The notes beneath the pieces were generated by a model. That model saw only the letters and a list, made by a program, of their open reading frames with translations. It had not been told where the DNA came from and made no database searches. Positions 9,883 through 19,063 of a stretch of DNA of 64,000 nucleotides are shown one piece after another. Origin of the DNA: Thermomonas paludicola (GTDB lineage: Bacteria > Pseudomonadota > Gammaproteobacteria > Xanthomonadales > Xanthomonadaceae); assembly GCF_024498955.1 (NCBI RefSeq), contig NZ_CP093311.1, forward strand, positions 1,984,001 to 2,048,000, given 5' to 3'. Each line of letters opens with the position of its first letter. Position 1 is the first letter of the stretch. The position numbers were made by a program, and so were the translations under genes.

Positions 9883-10755
9883 TCAGGGCGACGGCTCGGC
9901 TGGCGTCTGCGGTACGGGCGCCGGCGCGTCCGTATGTTCCTCCTCGTCGCGCAGCAGCTTGGGCGGCGCGGAAAACACCGGTGGCGCAAAGGGATTGGTG
10001 GCTGCAGCGCGCGAGACGTGCTCGCCGAAGCCCACGGTGAGCCCATTGCTGCCGCTGTATTGCGGCAGGATCGAGCGTGGCCACGGGCGCGTGGCAATGG
10101 CGGACACCAGCGGCGTGGCTGCGGGAAGCTCGACCGCAAGCCTGTCAGCGGGTGCAACGACGTCGGCGGCAGCCGGCACAGTCGCCGCTGGCTGCGGGCG
10201 CAAGGCCGCGCGCCGCACGGGCTTGGCCACCGCCACCGCCGCAGTGGCGGCAAGCATGGCAGGCGCATCCATCCGCGATGCGGGCGCTGGTGCGGGCACC
10301 TGCGGCATCGGGCCCGGCGCGGACACCGGCACGCTTGCCACGTCCTGCGCGGCAGGCACAGCGACCGGCTGGCTGCCGCCCTGCAATGCCGGCCGTGCCA
10401 TCAGCGCCACGACGGCAAGCGCCGCCGCCATGCCGACACCACCGCCCCAGCGCAGCCAGCCCGGGTTGCGGACCGCCTGCTGCGCCGCAGCTGCAGCGCT
10501 GTCGCCATGCAGTGCAGCGGATACGCGCAGCGCAAAATCCGCAGGCAGATGCCGAGCCGGCGCCAACCCGCGCATGGCCTCGGCCGCAATGCGCCAGCGA
10601 TCCCAGCTGTCGGCCAGTTCGGTGTCGTGCTGCAAGCGGCGCAGCAGGAACCGGGTCTGGTCTTCCGGCAGTGCGCCGTCCATCAGCGCGGACAGTTGCT
10701 CGCGGCTGCTGAGTTGGGTGAGGTCGATGCAGTGGCGGTCGGTGTCAGTGTTCAT
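9883..10755 (-). CDS. rseA: Anti-sigma-E factor RseA
   Basis: An inner-membrane anti-sigma factor that holds sigma-E inactive until regulated proteolysis. The 290-residue protein begins with an RseA/MucA-type N-terminal domain (SSREQLSALMDGALPEDQ, about 16-33). A membrane helix follows near residues 102-122 (GMAAALAVVALMA). The long periplasmic tail is rich in Ala and Pro and low in recognisable motifs, as in Xanthomonas homologues. Its ATG overlaps the rpoE stop by 4 bases, so the sigma factor and its inhibitor are made in step. Confidence 0.9.
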   Translation of the reverse strand: MNTDTDRHCIDLTQLSSREQLSALMDGALPEDQTRFLLRRLQHDTELADSWDRWRIAAEAMRGLAPARHLPADFALRVSAALHGDSAAAAAQQAVRNPGWLRWGGGVGMAAALAVVALMARPALQGGSQPVAVPAAQDVASVPVSAPGPMPQVPAPAPASRMDAPAMLAATAAVAVAKPVRRAALRPQPAATVPAAADVVAPADRLAVELPAATPLVSAIATRPWPRSILPQYSGSNGLTVGFGEHVSRAAATNPFAPPVFSAPPKLLRDEEEHTDAPAPVPQTPAEPSP

Positions 10756-11369
10756 GCGTGCGAGCGCTTCGGCGTTTGGTCGTGGTCCAACAGGGGGCGC
10801 ATGCGGGCATCGATGACTTCGCGTGCGCGGAAGATGCGCGAACGCACCGTGCCGATCGGGCAGCCCATGCGTTCGGCGATCTCCTCGTAACTCATGCCTT
10901 CCACTTCGCGGAAGGTGATCGCGTCGCGCAAGTCGGGCGGCAAGGCTTCGACCGCGGCCAGCACGGTTTGTTCCAGTTGCTGGCGCATCAGTTCGCGCTC
11001 GGGCGTGTCGTTGTCGCGCAGGCGCAGGCCGGACTCGAACTGCTCGGCGTCCTCGAGTTCGATGTCGTCGCCCGGCGGGCGGCGGTTATGCGATGAAAGA
11101 TGGTTCTTGGCGGTATTCACCGCGATGCGGTGCAACCACGTGGAGAACTGGGCATCGCCGCGAAAACTGCGGATCGCGCGATAGGCGCGGATGAAGGTGT
11201 CCTGCGCCACGTCCTGCACCTCGGACCAATCGCGTATGTAGCGCGAAATGATGGCGGCGACGCGATGCTGGTACTTGCGCACCAGCAGGTCGAAGGCAGC
11301 GGTGTCACCGCGTTGCACGCGCGCCACCAAGTCCTGATCCAGCGATTGCGACACCTTGTCCTCCATCAT
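10752..11369 (-). CDS. rpoE: RNA polymerase sigma-E factor (extracytoplasmic stress)
   Basis: A group 4 (ECF) sigma factor for envelope stress. Region 2 is clear (DLLVRKYQHRVAAIISRYI; DVAQDTFIRAYRAI), as is region 4 with its helix-turn-helix (EGMSYEEIAERMGCPIGTVR). The product is 205 residues from the ATG at 11369; GAGG lies about ten bases upstream. The in-frame ATG at 11405 would fall at the expected transcription start of the promoter described upstream, which argues against it. The operon order is rpoE-rseA-mucD. Confidence 0.95.
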   Translation of the reverse strand: MMEDKVSQSLDQDLVARVQRGDTAAFDLLVRKYQHRVAAIISRYIRDWSEVQDVAQDTFIRAYRAIRSFRGDAQFSTWLHRIAVNTAKNHLSSHNRRPPGDDIELEDAEQFESGLRLRDNDTPERELMRQQLEQTVLAAVEALPPDLRDAITFREVEGMSYEEIAERMGCPIGTVRSRIFRAREVIDARMRPLLDHDQTPKRSHA

Positions 11370-11413
11370 TTGCGCCGCAGCCTCGAAGGTGGGGCCCGAA
11401 CGCATCCGGGCAG

Positions 11414-11441
11414 TGTGACCAGCATGTGCCGGCAAAGTTCC
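11414..11441 (-). promoter_or_regulatory. Putative sigma-E autoregulatory promoter of rpoE
   Basis: On the minus strand GGAACTT (11435-11441) is followed after 16 bases by TCACA (11414-11418). The -35 half equals the sigma-E/AlgU consensus GGAACTT; the -10 half is a weaker match to TCTGA. The predicted start near 11407 gives a leader of about 40 bases before the rpoE ATG. Autoregulation of rpoE by sigma-E is established in E. coli and Pseudomonas; here it is an inference from the motif. Confidence 0.6.
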
Positions 11442-11520
11442 ACGCGGTGGAAACCCGTCGCTGGCGATTAGACAAATATTCAATGTCTGGCGGGCTACGA
11501 TACCCGCATCCTTCGATCGC

Positions 11521-13626
11521 ATGGATGGCATGTACATGGCAGGCTCCCCCGCAACTATTTTCGACGGGCTTCACCTTCGCCACTGGCATCCGCAGGGTCG
11601 CGAGGATGGCGTGCTGGTGCTGCATTTCGACCGTGCCGATGCACCGGTCAATGCGTTCTCGCAGGATGCGCTGATCGAACTGGGCGAAGCGCTGGAGCGC
11701 ATCGCCATCGAACCACCGAAGGCGCTGGTGATCGCCTCCGGCAAGAGCAGCGGCTTCATCGCGGGCGCCGACCTCAAGGAATTCCAGGAATTCGACCGCA
11801 AAGGCACCGTCAACGACGCGATCCGCCGCGGCCAGGACACCTTCCAGCAACTGGCGACACTGCCCTGCCCCACCGTCGCCGCCATCCACGGCTTCTGCAT
11901 GGGCGGCGGCACCGAGATCTCGCTGGCCTGCCGCTACCGGGTCGCCAGCAGCGATGCCTCGACCCGCATCGGCCTGCCGGAAGTGCAGCTGGGCATCTTC
12001 CCGGGCTGGGGCGGCAGCGCCCGCCTGCCGCGGCTGGTCGGCGCGCCGGCGGCGATGGACATGATGCTGACCGGCCGCGCGCTGGGCGCAAAGGCCGCAC
12101 GCGGGATTGGCCTCGTGGACAAGGTGGTGGAGCCCGCGCTGCTGATCGACGCCGCCGCCGCGCTGGCGCTGAAGGGCACCGTGCGCCCGTTCAAGCAGCG
12201 CGCGTTGGGCTGGCTGACCAATACCTTCGCGGCGCGCAAGCTGCTGGCGCCGCAGATGGCCAAGCAGGTCGCGCGCAAGGCGCCGAAGGCCTTCTATCCC
12301 GCGCCCTACGCGCTGATCTCCACCTGGGAACGCAGCGGCGGCGCAGGCATCCGCGCGCGCCTCGACGCCGAACGCCGCGCGGTGGTGAAGCTGGCCGGCA
12401 CCCCGACCGCGCGCAACCTGATCCGCATCTTCTTCCTCACCGAGCGGCTGAAGGCGCTGGGCAAGGGCGAGTCCGGCATCGCCCGCGTGCACGTGATCGG
12501 CGCCGGCGTGATGGGCGGCGACATCGCCGCGTTCGCCGCCTACAAGGGCTTCGAGGTGACGCTGCAGGACCGCGAACAGCGCTTCATCGACGGCGCCCTG
12601 CAACGCGCGCAGGCCTTGTTCGAGAAGAAGGTGAAGGACGAGAGCAAGCGCCCGGCAGTGGCGGCGCGGCTGAAGTCCGACCTCGACGGTGCTGGCGTGT
12701 CCGAGGCCGACCTGATCATCGAAGCGATCATCGAGAACCCGGAAGCCAAGCGCGACCTGTACCAGTCGGTGGAGCCACGCATGAAGGCCGACGCGCTGCT
12801 GACCACCAACACCTCGTCGATCCCGCTCGATGAACTGCGCGGCCATATCGCACGCCCGGCGCAGTTCGCCGGCCTGCACTACTTCAACCCGGTGGCGCAG
12901 ATGCCGCTGGTCGAGATCATCCGCCACGACGGCATGGCCGCCGAGACCGAGCGCCGCCTGGCCGCGTTCTGCAAGGCGCTGGGCAAGTTCCCGGTGCCGG
13001 TGGCCGGCACGCCCGGCTTCCTGGTCAACCGCGTGCTGTTCCCGTACATGCTGGAAGCCGCCACCGCCTACGCCGAGGGCATCCCCGGCCCGGCGATCGA
13101 CAAGGCGGCAACCAAGTTCGGCATGCCGATGGGGCCGATCGAGCTACTCGACACCGTGGGCCTGGACGTGGCCGCCAGCGTGGGCAAGGAACTGGCCCCC
13201 TTCCTCGGCCTGGAGGTGCCGGCGGCGCTGGCGACGGTGGAAGCCGGCAAGCGCGGCAAGAAGGACGGCCAGGGCCTCTACAAATGGGAGAACGGCAAGG
13301 CCGTCAAGCCCGAGCTGCCGGCCGGCTTCGTGGCACCGGACGACCTGGAGGATCGCCTGGTCCTGCCGCTGCTCAACGAAGCCGTGGCCTGCCTGCACGA
13401 CGGCGTGGTCAGCGACGCCGACCTGCTGGACGCCGGGGTGATCTTCGGCACCGGCTTCGCCCCGTTCCGCGGCGGCCCGATCCAGCACATCCGCGCCACC
13501 GGCGCCGACGCGCTGCTGGCGCGGCTGGAAGCGTTGCGCGCGAAGTACGGCGAGCGCTTCGCGCCACGCAAGGGCTGGGACAGCGCGGTGCTGCGCGAAC
13601 CGGTTCTGCAGGAAAAAGGGCCATGA
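11521..13626 (+). CDS. Fused enoyl-CoA hydratase/3-hydroxyacyl-CoA dehydrogenase (FadB/FadJ-type)
   Basis: Two consecutive beta-oxidation activities in one 701-residue chain. The N-terminal crotonase half carries the oxyanion loop HGFCMGGGTEISLACRYR and the second catalytic glutamate in GLPEVQLGIFPGWGG. The C-terminal half has the NAD-binding loop GAGVMGGDIA and the dehydrogenase signature LHYFNPVAQMPLVEII. A thiolase (fadA) usually follows fadB, but none is adjacent. In-frame ATG codons at 11521, 11530 and 11536 compete; none has a strong ribosome site. It is divergent from rpoE and convergent with pilZ. FadB and FadJ cannot be told apart from sequence alone. Confidence 0.9.
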   Translation: MDGMYMAGSPATIFDGLHLRHWHPQGREDGVLVLHFDRADAPVNAFSQDALIELGEALERIAIEPPKALVIASGKSSGFIAGADLKEFQEFDRKGTVNDAIRRGQDTFQQLATLPCPTVAAIHGFCMGGGTEISLACRYRVASSDASTRIGLPEVQLGIFPGWGGSARLPRLVGAPAAMDMMLTGRALGAKAARGIGLVDKVVEPALLIDAAAALALKGTVRPFKQRALGWLTNTFAARKLLAPQMAKQVARKAPKAFYPAPYALISTWERSGGAGIRARLDAERRAVVKLAGTPTARNLIRIFFLTERLKALGKGESGIARVHVIGAGVMGGDIAAFAAYKGFEVTLQDREQRFIDGALQRAQALFEKKVKDESKRPAVAARLKSDLDGAGVSEADLIIEAIIENPEAKRDLYQSVEPRMKADALLTTNTSSIPLDELRGHIARPAQFAGLHYFNPVAQMPLVEIIRHDGMAAETERRLAAFCKALGKFPVPVAGTPGFLVNRVLFPYMLEAATAYAEGIPGPAIDKAATKFGMPMGPIELLDTVGLDVAASVGKELAPFLGLEVPAALATVEAGKRGKKDGQGLYKWENGKAVKPELPAGFVAPDDLEDRLVLPLLNEAVACLHDGVVSDADLLDAGVIFGTGFAPFRGGPIQHIRATGADALLARLEALRAKYGERFAPRKGWDSAVLREPVLQEKGP

Positions 13627-13697
13627 AGAACGAGTCATCGCTCGCGGAACATATCCCTGTGGGACGCTGCCTCCGCGCCAACGCGCAACGCGCACGC

Positions 13698-14057
13698 CTA
13701 CATCGTCTGCGTTGACTGATCGCCGCCCAAGGTTCCCGCCAGCGTGGTTTCGATCTTGCTGCGCACGGCTTCGCCTTCGGAGGTATCGGCGAATTGCACG
13801 CCGATACCCGCCGTGCGGTTGCCCTGCGCACCAGTGGGCGTGACCCACACTACCTTGCCGGCCACCGGCAGCCGCTCCGACGAGTCCGGCAGGGTCAGCA
13901 GCAGGAATACTTCATCGCCCAGGAAATAGCGACGCGTGGTCGGCACGAAAATGCCGCCCTGCTTGATGAAGGGCATGTAGGCGTTGTACAGCGATGCTTT
14001 GTCCTTGATCGCCAGCGACAAGATGCCCTGCCGCGCGCCGCCCATCGGATTGCTCAT
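13698..14057 (-). CDS. pilZ: Type IV pilus assembly protein PilZ
   Basis: A 119-residue single PilZ domain, last gene of the fab-mltG-tmk-holB run. The N-terminal RxxxR and the DxSxxG motifs that bind cyclic di-GMP are missing, as in the PilZ orthologues of Xanthomonas and Pseudomonas, which act instead by protein contacts (with PilB and FimX in Xanthomonas). It starts 28 bases after the holB stop. Convergent with the beta-oxidation gene. Confidence 0.9.
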   Translation of the reverse strand: MSNPMGGARQGILSLAIKDKASLYNAYMPFIKQGGIFVPTTRRYFLGDEVFLLLTLPDSSERLPVAGKVVWVTPTGAQGNRTAGIGVQFADTSEGEAVRSKIETTLAGTLGGDQSTQTM

Positions 14058-14085
14058 TCCCGGTTCCCCATCGAACGTTGTGTAT

Positions 14086-15084
14086 TCAGCGCCACGCCAA
14101 CAGCGCCTCCATCACCGCCAAGTCGGCGCGCACCGTGCTGCGCAGCAGCTCGCGGGCGCGGTTGGCCGCATCGAAGCGCGCAGCCAGCGTGCGGGTTGCG
14201 GCAGGATCGGTCAAGCCCGTCGCCTCGCGCAAGGCCAATTCCGCCAGGTGGCGCAAGCGCACATCCGCCTGCCCATCGGCCACCCAGCGCTGCGCCACGT
14301 CGGCCGGTTCGGCCTGACCCCGCAGCAGCGCCTGCGCATCCGTGAGCGCATCGCGGCGCAATTGCAGCCCGCCATCGCCGATCCAGGCATCCGCCAGCCC
14401 TGGATGCCCGCGTGAGGCATCCAGGGCTTCGTTCGCCAGTGCCTCCGCATGCCCGCGGTCGCGCAGCCAGGCCAGTGCCTCGGCGCGCGGCGGCAGGTGC
14501 AACTCAAGGCGCTGGCAGCGACTGCGAATGGTGGCCGGCAGGCGCGCCGGATTGGACGCCAGCAGCCACAGATAACGCCCGGGCTGCGGTTCTTCCAGTG
14601 TTTTCAGCAGCGCGTTGAACGCGCTCCAATTGATGGCATCACAAGGATCGACGATGGCCACCTGGCCACCACCCAGCTGCGAGGTCAAATTCATTGCCCC
14701 GGACAGACTGCGGATTTGTTCGATCACGAGCTCGCCGCGCGGCTTGCCTGTTTTATGGTTGATCCCATAGCCAAGCAGCAGGAAATCCGGGTGCGCGCTG
14801 TGTCCCCACGGATGCGCAAGCGCGCCGTCCGGACGGACTTCCAGCGTTTCCATCTGCGCGCGCGACGCGAACAGCGTGCAGCTCTTGCAGGCGCCGCACG
14901 CTTCACCATCCGCACGCGGCGACAGGCACAACACGCGCCGCGCCAGATGTTCGGCCAGCAGGCGCTTGCCGATTTTTTCCGGCCCCACGATCAGCAGCGC
15001 ATGCCCGAAATGACCGGCCGCCATGGCATCCGCTGCCTGCGCGTAAGCACGCTGTTGCCACGGCGCCAGCGGCGGCAGGCTCAT
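14086..15084 (-). CDS. holB: DNA polymerase III subunit delta'
   Basis: The delta' clamp-loader subunit opens the sliding clamp together with delta and tau/gamma. The 332-residue protein has a degenerate P-loop ([13 protein letters not shown]), the four-Cys zinc segment starting [17 protein letters not shown], and sensor region [19 protein letters not shown] with the SRC box SRCQRLEL. Its start overlaps the tmk stop by 4 bases, the usual tmk-holB coupling. Confidence 0.95.
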   Translation of the reverse strand: MSLPPLAPWQQRAYAQAADAMAAGHFGHALLIVGPEKIGKRLLAEHLARRVLCLSPRADGEACGACKSCTLFASRAQMETLEVRPDGALAHPWGHSAHPDFLLLGYGINHKTGKPRGELVIEQIRSLSGAMNLTSQLGGGQVAIVDPCDAINWSAFNALLKTLEEPQPGRYLWLLASNPARLPATIRSRCQRLELHLPPRAEALAWLRDRGHAEALANEALDASRGHPGLADAWIGDGGLQLRRDALTDAQALLRGQAEPADVAQRWVADGQADVRLRHLAELALREATGLTDPAATRTLAARFDAANRARELLRSTVRADLAVMEALLAWR

Positions 15085-15740
15085 GCCAGCGTCGCCCGAT
15101 AATCCGCCAGCGCTGCCAATGCGGCGGTCGCCACGCTGGCGGCGTCAGGACTGGCATCGATCACCCGAATGCGCCGTGGCTGCTGCGCCGCGCGCGCAAG
15201 AAACCCTGCGCGCACGCGCTCGAAGAAACCGTCGTGTTCCCGCTCGATCCGGTCCGGCGCCGAGCCATCGAGAAGGTCGCGGCCGCGCGTGCGTTCGCGC
15301 GCATGCGCCACCCCCAGATCCAGCAACAGGGTCAGGCCCGGCTCGATGCCCACCACGTTGCGCTCCAGCGACGCAATGAAGTCATGATCAAGCCCGCGCG
15401 CAGCGCCTTGGTAGGCATAGCTGGAATCGGTAAAGCGGTCACTGATGACCCATGCACCGCGCGCCAGCGCCGGCAACATCACCTGCTGCACGTGCTGCGC
15501 GCGCGCGGCGAACATCAACAGCAGCTCGGTCTGCGCATGCACCGGCTCGTCGCCGGCAGACAACAGCAGATCGCGAATGCGCTCGGCCAGCGGCGTGCCG
15601 CCCGGCTCGCGGGTGCTGACCACCTCGAACCCGTCGGCCAGCAGCGCCCCGCGCAGTGCCGACAACACGGTGCTTTTTCCGGCTCCCTCGCCACCTTCGA
15701 TGGTCACCAGCCGTTGCCGGCATTGCAGGATTGCACTCAC
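15081..15740 (-). CDS. tmk: Thymidylate kinase
   Basis: Phosphorylates dTMP to dTDP. The P-loop [10 protein letters not shown] is near residue 20, the DR(F/Y) motif is [17 protein letters not shown], and a LID follows (ARERTRGRD). Length is 219 residues, normal. Its start overlaps the mltG stop by 4 bases and its stop overlaps holB by 4 bases, so mltG-tmk-holB are translationally coupled. Confidence 0.97.
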   Translation of the reverse strand: MSAILQCRQRLVTIEGGEGAGKSTVLSALRGALLADGFEVVSTREPGGTPLAERIRDLLLSAGDEPVHAQTELLLMFAARAQHVQQVMLPALARGAWVISDRFTDSSYAYQGAARGLDHDFIASLERNVVGIEPGLTLLLDLGVAHARERTRGRDLLDGSAPDRIEREHDGFFERVRAGFLARAAQQPRRIRVIDASPDAASVATAALAALADYRATLA

Positions 15741-16789
15741 TTCGATGCCGCCCCTTCACGCTCGGCGCGGGCCTGGGCGCGGTAGCGCTGCACGTAGTCG
15801 CGCACCGCCGTGTTGTGGGCATCCAGGCTGGCGCTGAAGGCATGCCGGCCGCTGCCGTCACCCAGCGCCACGAAATACAGCGCGTCCCCCGCTGCCGGAT
15901 GCGTGGCCGCGTGCAGTGCCGCCTTGCCCGGCATGGCGATGGGTGTAGGCGGCAGGCCGTTGCGGGTATAGGTGTTGTAGGGCGTGTCGGTCTGCAAATC
16001 GCTGCGGCGGATGTTGCCGGCGTAGCTGGAGCCCATGCCGTAGATGACCGTCGGGTCGGTTTGCAGGCGCATGCCGATCTTCAGGCGGCGCACGAACACG
16101 CCGGCGATTTGCGCCCGCTCCGCCGCAACGCCGGTTTCTTTCTCGACGATCGAAGCCAGCGTCAACGCGGCGTCTGGATTGTCCAGCGGCAGATCCTCGG
16201 CCCGCGACAACCATGCGGCCTCCAGCGCCGTGTCCATCGCCGCATGGGCGCGCTTGAGGAGGTCGAGGTCACTGTCGCCGCGCACCCAGGCATAGGTCTC
16301 CGGAAGGAAGCGCCCTTCCGGATGCTGGCCGGCATGCCCCAGCGCCTGCATCAACGCCGCATCACTCATCGTTTCGGTGGTTTGCGCCAGCAGCGGCACC
16401 TTGCGCAAGGCTGCGCGCAGGTCGCGGATGTTCCAGCCTTCCACAACGGTGAACTTGCGGCGCACCACCTTGCCGTCGCGCATCGCCAGCAGCAGTTCGC
16501 GCGGCGTGATGCCAGCGCCCAGCGCGTACTCGCCCACCTGCAGCCTGCCAGCCGCGCCGGTCTGCCGGGCCAGCAGTTGCCAGTACAAACGGTCGCCAGT
16601 GGCAATCCGCTGCGCCCGCAGCGTGCGCAGCACCTTGTCGAGGTTGTCGCCACGGTCGACCACCAGGCTCGCGTCCGCCGCAACGCCGGCCAGCGGCGCG
16701 TCCGCGAACGACTGGAATCGCTGCCAGTACCAGCCGCCCGCGACGACGGCCGCCAGCACCACGAGCAGCAGCAAGCGACGCGCGTTCAT
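15737..16789 (-). CDS. mltG: Endolytic murein transglycosylase MltG
   Basis: An inner-membrane lytic transglycosylase (YceG family) that cuts nascent glycan strands and sets their length. An N-terminal membrane helix spans about residues 5-21. The LysM-like subdomain is at 40-130, and the catalytic glutamate is E216 in [10 protein letters not shown], matching E218 of E. coli. The [18 protein letters not shown] motif is intact. Length is 350 residues. The ATG overlaps the pabC stop by 4 bases. Confidence 0.95.
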   Translation of the reverse strand: MNARRLLLLVVLAAVVAGGWYWQRFQSFADAPLAGVAADASLVVDRGDNLDKVLRTLRAQRIATGDRLYWQLLARQTGAAGRLQVGEYALGAGITPRELLLAMRDGKVVRRKFTVVEGWNIRDLRAALRKVPLLAQTTETMSDAALMQALGHAGQHPEGRFLPETYAWVRGDSDLDLLKRAHAAMDTALEAAWLSRAEDLPLDNPDAALTLASIVEKETGVAAERAQIAGVFVRRLKIGMRLQTDPTVIYGMGSSYAGNIRRSDLQTDTPYNTYTRNGLPPTPIAMPGKAALHAATHPAAGDALYFVALGDGSGRHAFSASLDAHNTAVRDYVQRYRAQARAEREGAASK

Positions 16790-17613
16790 GCCGCCATCCC
16801 CGGGTTGGAAAACATCGGATACGCCATCGCCAGTCGCGCCTGCAAGTCGGGGATCGCCGGGTGCGCCGCCCAGGTGCGGGCGCCCAGCATCAAGACCGGC
16901 AGGATACCGCGCACGGCGGTGCACAGCGCCACGGCATCGGCATCGCGCACGTCCTCCTGCGCCAGCGCCGCCACCTCCACCAGCCCCTGCTCCAGCAGCC
17001 AGCCGCGCAGCACCCCGGCAACGCCGCAGCGTTCCAGCGGCGGCGTCAGCCAACGGCCGAGGCGGTACACCAGCAGGTTGGCCGACGTTGCGCAGACCGG
17101 GCGCCCGTCGGTGTCGCGCACCAGGCCTTCGTCGCAGCCGGCGCGCTCGACTTCCGCGCGCGCCAGCACCTGTTCCAGCCGGTTGCAATGCTTGATGCCC
17201 GCCAGCGCGGGCTGGATCGCCAGCCGGGTATCGCAAGCGTGCAGGCGCAGCGTCGCCGGCATCGGCGGCAGCGAATGCAGGGCCAGTGTCCACACAGGCG
17301 GCGCATCAATTGGCGGCGCATAACCGCGCCCGCCGTCGCCACGGGTCAGCAGCAGCTTGAGCACGCCGGCATCGATGCCGGCAATGGCGTCGGCAATGCG
17401 CGCTTCGATGAACGCCTGCTCGGGCAATGCGATGCCGAGGCGCAGCGCGCCTTCGCGCAGCCGCGCGAGATGGCGTGGCCACAGCGGCAACGCGCCGCGA
17501 TGCACGCGCATGGTTTCGAACAGGCCGTCGCCGTAGGCAAGGCCGCGATTGGAGGCGGAAACGCCGTCCACAGGCGCAGACCCCTCGAACGACGCGGATG
17601 CCGCGGGGCTCAA
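16786..17613 (-). CDS. pabC: Aminodeoxychorismate lyase
   Basis: A PLP fold-type IV enzyme that splits 4-amino-4-deoxychorismate into p-aminobenzoate and pyruvate for folate. The 275-residue protein has RGLAYGDGLFETM near the start and the PLP lysine K141 in GIKHCNRLEQVL. It follows pabB by 43 bases and overlaps mltG by 4 bases. Pairing with pabB supports a p-aminobenzoate role rather than branched-chain or D-amino-acid transamination. Confidence 0.93.
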   Translation of the reverse strand: MSPAASASFEGSAPVDGVSASNRGLAYGDGLFETMRVHRGALPLWPRHLARLREGALRLGIALPEQAFIEARIADAIAGIDAGVLKLLLTRGDGGRGYAPPIDAPPVWTLALHSLPPMPATLRLHACDTRLAIQPALAGIKHCNRLEQVLARAEVERAGCDEGLVRDTDGRPVCATSANLLVYRLGRWLTPPLERCGVAGVLRGWLLEQGLVEVAALAQEDVRDADAVALCTAVRGILPVLMLGARTWAAHPAIPDLQARLAMAYPMFSNPGMAA

Positions 17614-17656
17614 CGCAGTCGCTCCCCGATCGTCGCGGTGTGCGTCGAACCCGACA

Positions 17657-19006
17657 TCATTCGACCCCCAACGCCCGCAGCATGCCGCGCGCCTTCGCCC
17701 GCGTTTCGTCCAGTTCGCGCTGCGGATCGGAGTCGATCACGATGCCCGCACCGGTGCGGAACCGCAGCGCGCTTCCCTCGACCTCCGCGCTGCGGATCAG
17801 GATGTTGGTATCCATGTCGCCGTCCAGGTTCAGCCACCCCATCGCGCCGGTGTAGGCACCGCGCCCCTCGCCTTCCAGCTCGGCAATGATCTGCATGCAG
17901 CGCACCTTCGGGCAACCGGTGATCGTGCCGCCCGGAAATACCGCCGCAAGCACCTGTCCCGGGGTCACCCCGGCACGCAGCTCGCCACGCACATTGCTGA
18001 CGATGTGATGCACGTGCGCGTAGCTTTCCACCGACATCAGCTCATCCACGCGAACGCTTCCCGCCCGGCATATCCGCCCCAGGTCATTGCGCTCCAGGTC
18101 GATCAGCATCACGTGCTCGGCGCGCTCCTTCGGGTTGCCTGCCAATTCGCCGATCCGGGCGGCATCATCATCGCCGGCGAATCGCGGCCTGGTGCCGGCG
18201 ATCGGCCGCGTTTCGACCGTGCCGGCGCGCACCGACACCAGCCGCTCCGGAGACGCACTGACCACGCTGCCAGCCGGAAGGCGGAAGATGCCGGCGAACG
18301 GCGCGGGGTTGTGCGTGCGCAGGCGCTGGAACAGCGCCGCGGCATCCAGCGGGCGGTCGAACGCCGCGCGCCAGCCGCGCGAGAGATTGACCTGGAAGAC
18401 ATCACCTGCCGACAGATACTCCAACACGCGCTGCACGCCTTCGACATACCGCTGCGGCAGGTCTTCATCGATACGCAGCGGCGCCTGCCATGCAGGCAGC
18501 GGCGGCAGCGCGGCGGCACGCCCGACGTCGCCCTCGATCCGATCCAGCCAATCCGCGAACGCGTGCTCGGCCACGCTGGAACAACGGCCGCTGGCGCGAT
18601 CGCGCAGGATGGCCGCAGGGCAGCGCAGCGCCACCGCGATCGGCAACGACCCGCCAGGTGGCGGAAGCCGCAGCACCGGCTCGACCTGCCGGGCCAGCTC
18701 GTAGCCCAGGAACAACGCCCAGCCACCACGGAACGGCAGCGCGCTGTCGGCGGGCCGCTGCACTTGAACCGCCTGCCACTGCGCGTCCAGCACATCGAGG
18801 AAGCGGCCTTCGATGCGCTCGCCCGCCAGCGTGCGCACGACGCCATCGCGATGCAGGGCAAAACCTTCGCCGGCATGCGCCAGCAGCATGTCCACGCGCC
18901 CATGCGCGCCAGCCGCACTGGATTCCAGCAGCACCGGATAGCGCGCCGGGTCGAGCCGATGCAGGGCGAGCAGGTCGACGTCGGCGGGAAGGGTTGCGGC
19001 AATCAT
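17657..19006 (-). CDS. pabB: Aminodeoxychorismate synthase component I
   Basis: A chorismate-binding enzyme that aminates chorismate to 4-amino-4-deoxychorismate. The 449 residues show the family core (GDVFQVNLSRGW, SPERLVSV, FPGGTITGCPK, RTGAGIVIDSD). The motif at 268-272 reads PIAGT. E. coli PabB has PIKGT, whose lysine forms a covalent adduct, while anthranilate synthase has PIAGT. The adjacent pabC still argues for p-aminobenzoate synthesis. I chose the ATG at 19006 (MIAATLP) over one 18 bases upstream inside a repeat. Confidence 0.87.
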   Translation of the reverse strand: MIAATLPADVDLLALHRLDPARYPVLLESSAAGAHGRVDMLLAHAGEGFALHRDGVVRTLAGERIEGRFLDVLDAQWQAVQVQRPADSALPFRGGWALFLGYELARQVEPVLRLPPPGGSLPIAVALRCPAAILRDRASGRCSSVAEHAFADWLDRIEGDVGRAAALPPLPAWQAPLRIDEDLPQRYVEGVQRVLEYLSAGDVFQVNLSRGWRAAFDRPLDAAALFQRLRTHNPAPFAGIFRLPAGSVVSASPERLVSVRAGTVETRPIAGTRPRFAGDDDAARIGELAGNPKERAEHVMLIDLERNDLGRICRAGSVRVDELMSVESYAHVHHIVSNVRGELRAGVTPGQVLAAVFPGGTITGCPKVRCMQIIAELEGEGRGAYTGAMGWLNLDGDMDTNILIRSAEVEGSALRFRTGAGIVIDSDPQRELDETRAKARGMLRALGVE

Positions 19007-19016
19007 TGGTGAAGTG

Positions 19017-19060
19017 CACCCCACCCCAGCCCTCCCCTGCTGCGCAAGGGAGGGAGTGGG
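19017..19060. repeat. GC-rich dispersed palindromic repeat, copy B
   Basis: The core CCCTCCCCT-gctgcgca-AGGGAGGG is preceded by CCACCCCAG, the reverse complement of the GGGTGGG-like tail of copy A, so this copy lies in the opposite orientation. It fills almost the whole gap between fabF and pabB, two genes that appear to be in one operon. Confidence 0.6.
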
Positions 19061-19063
19061 CGG

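Noticed and set aside
13698..14057. Cyclic di-GMP receptor role for PilZ
   Set aside because: The RxxxR and DxSxxG motifs needed for binding are missing, as in other true PilZ proteins.
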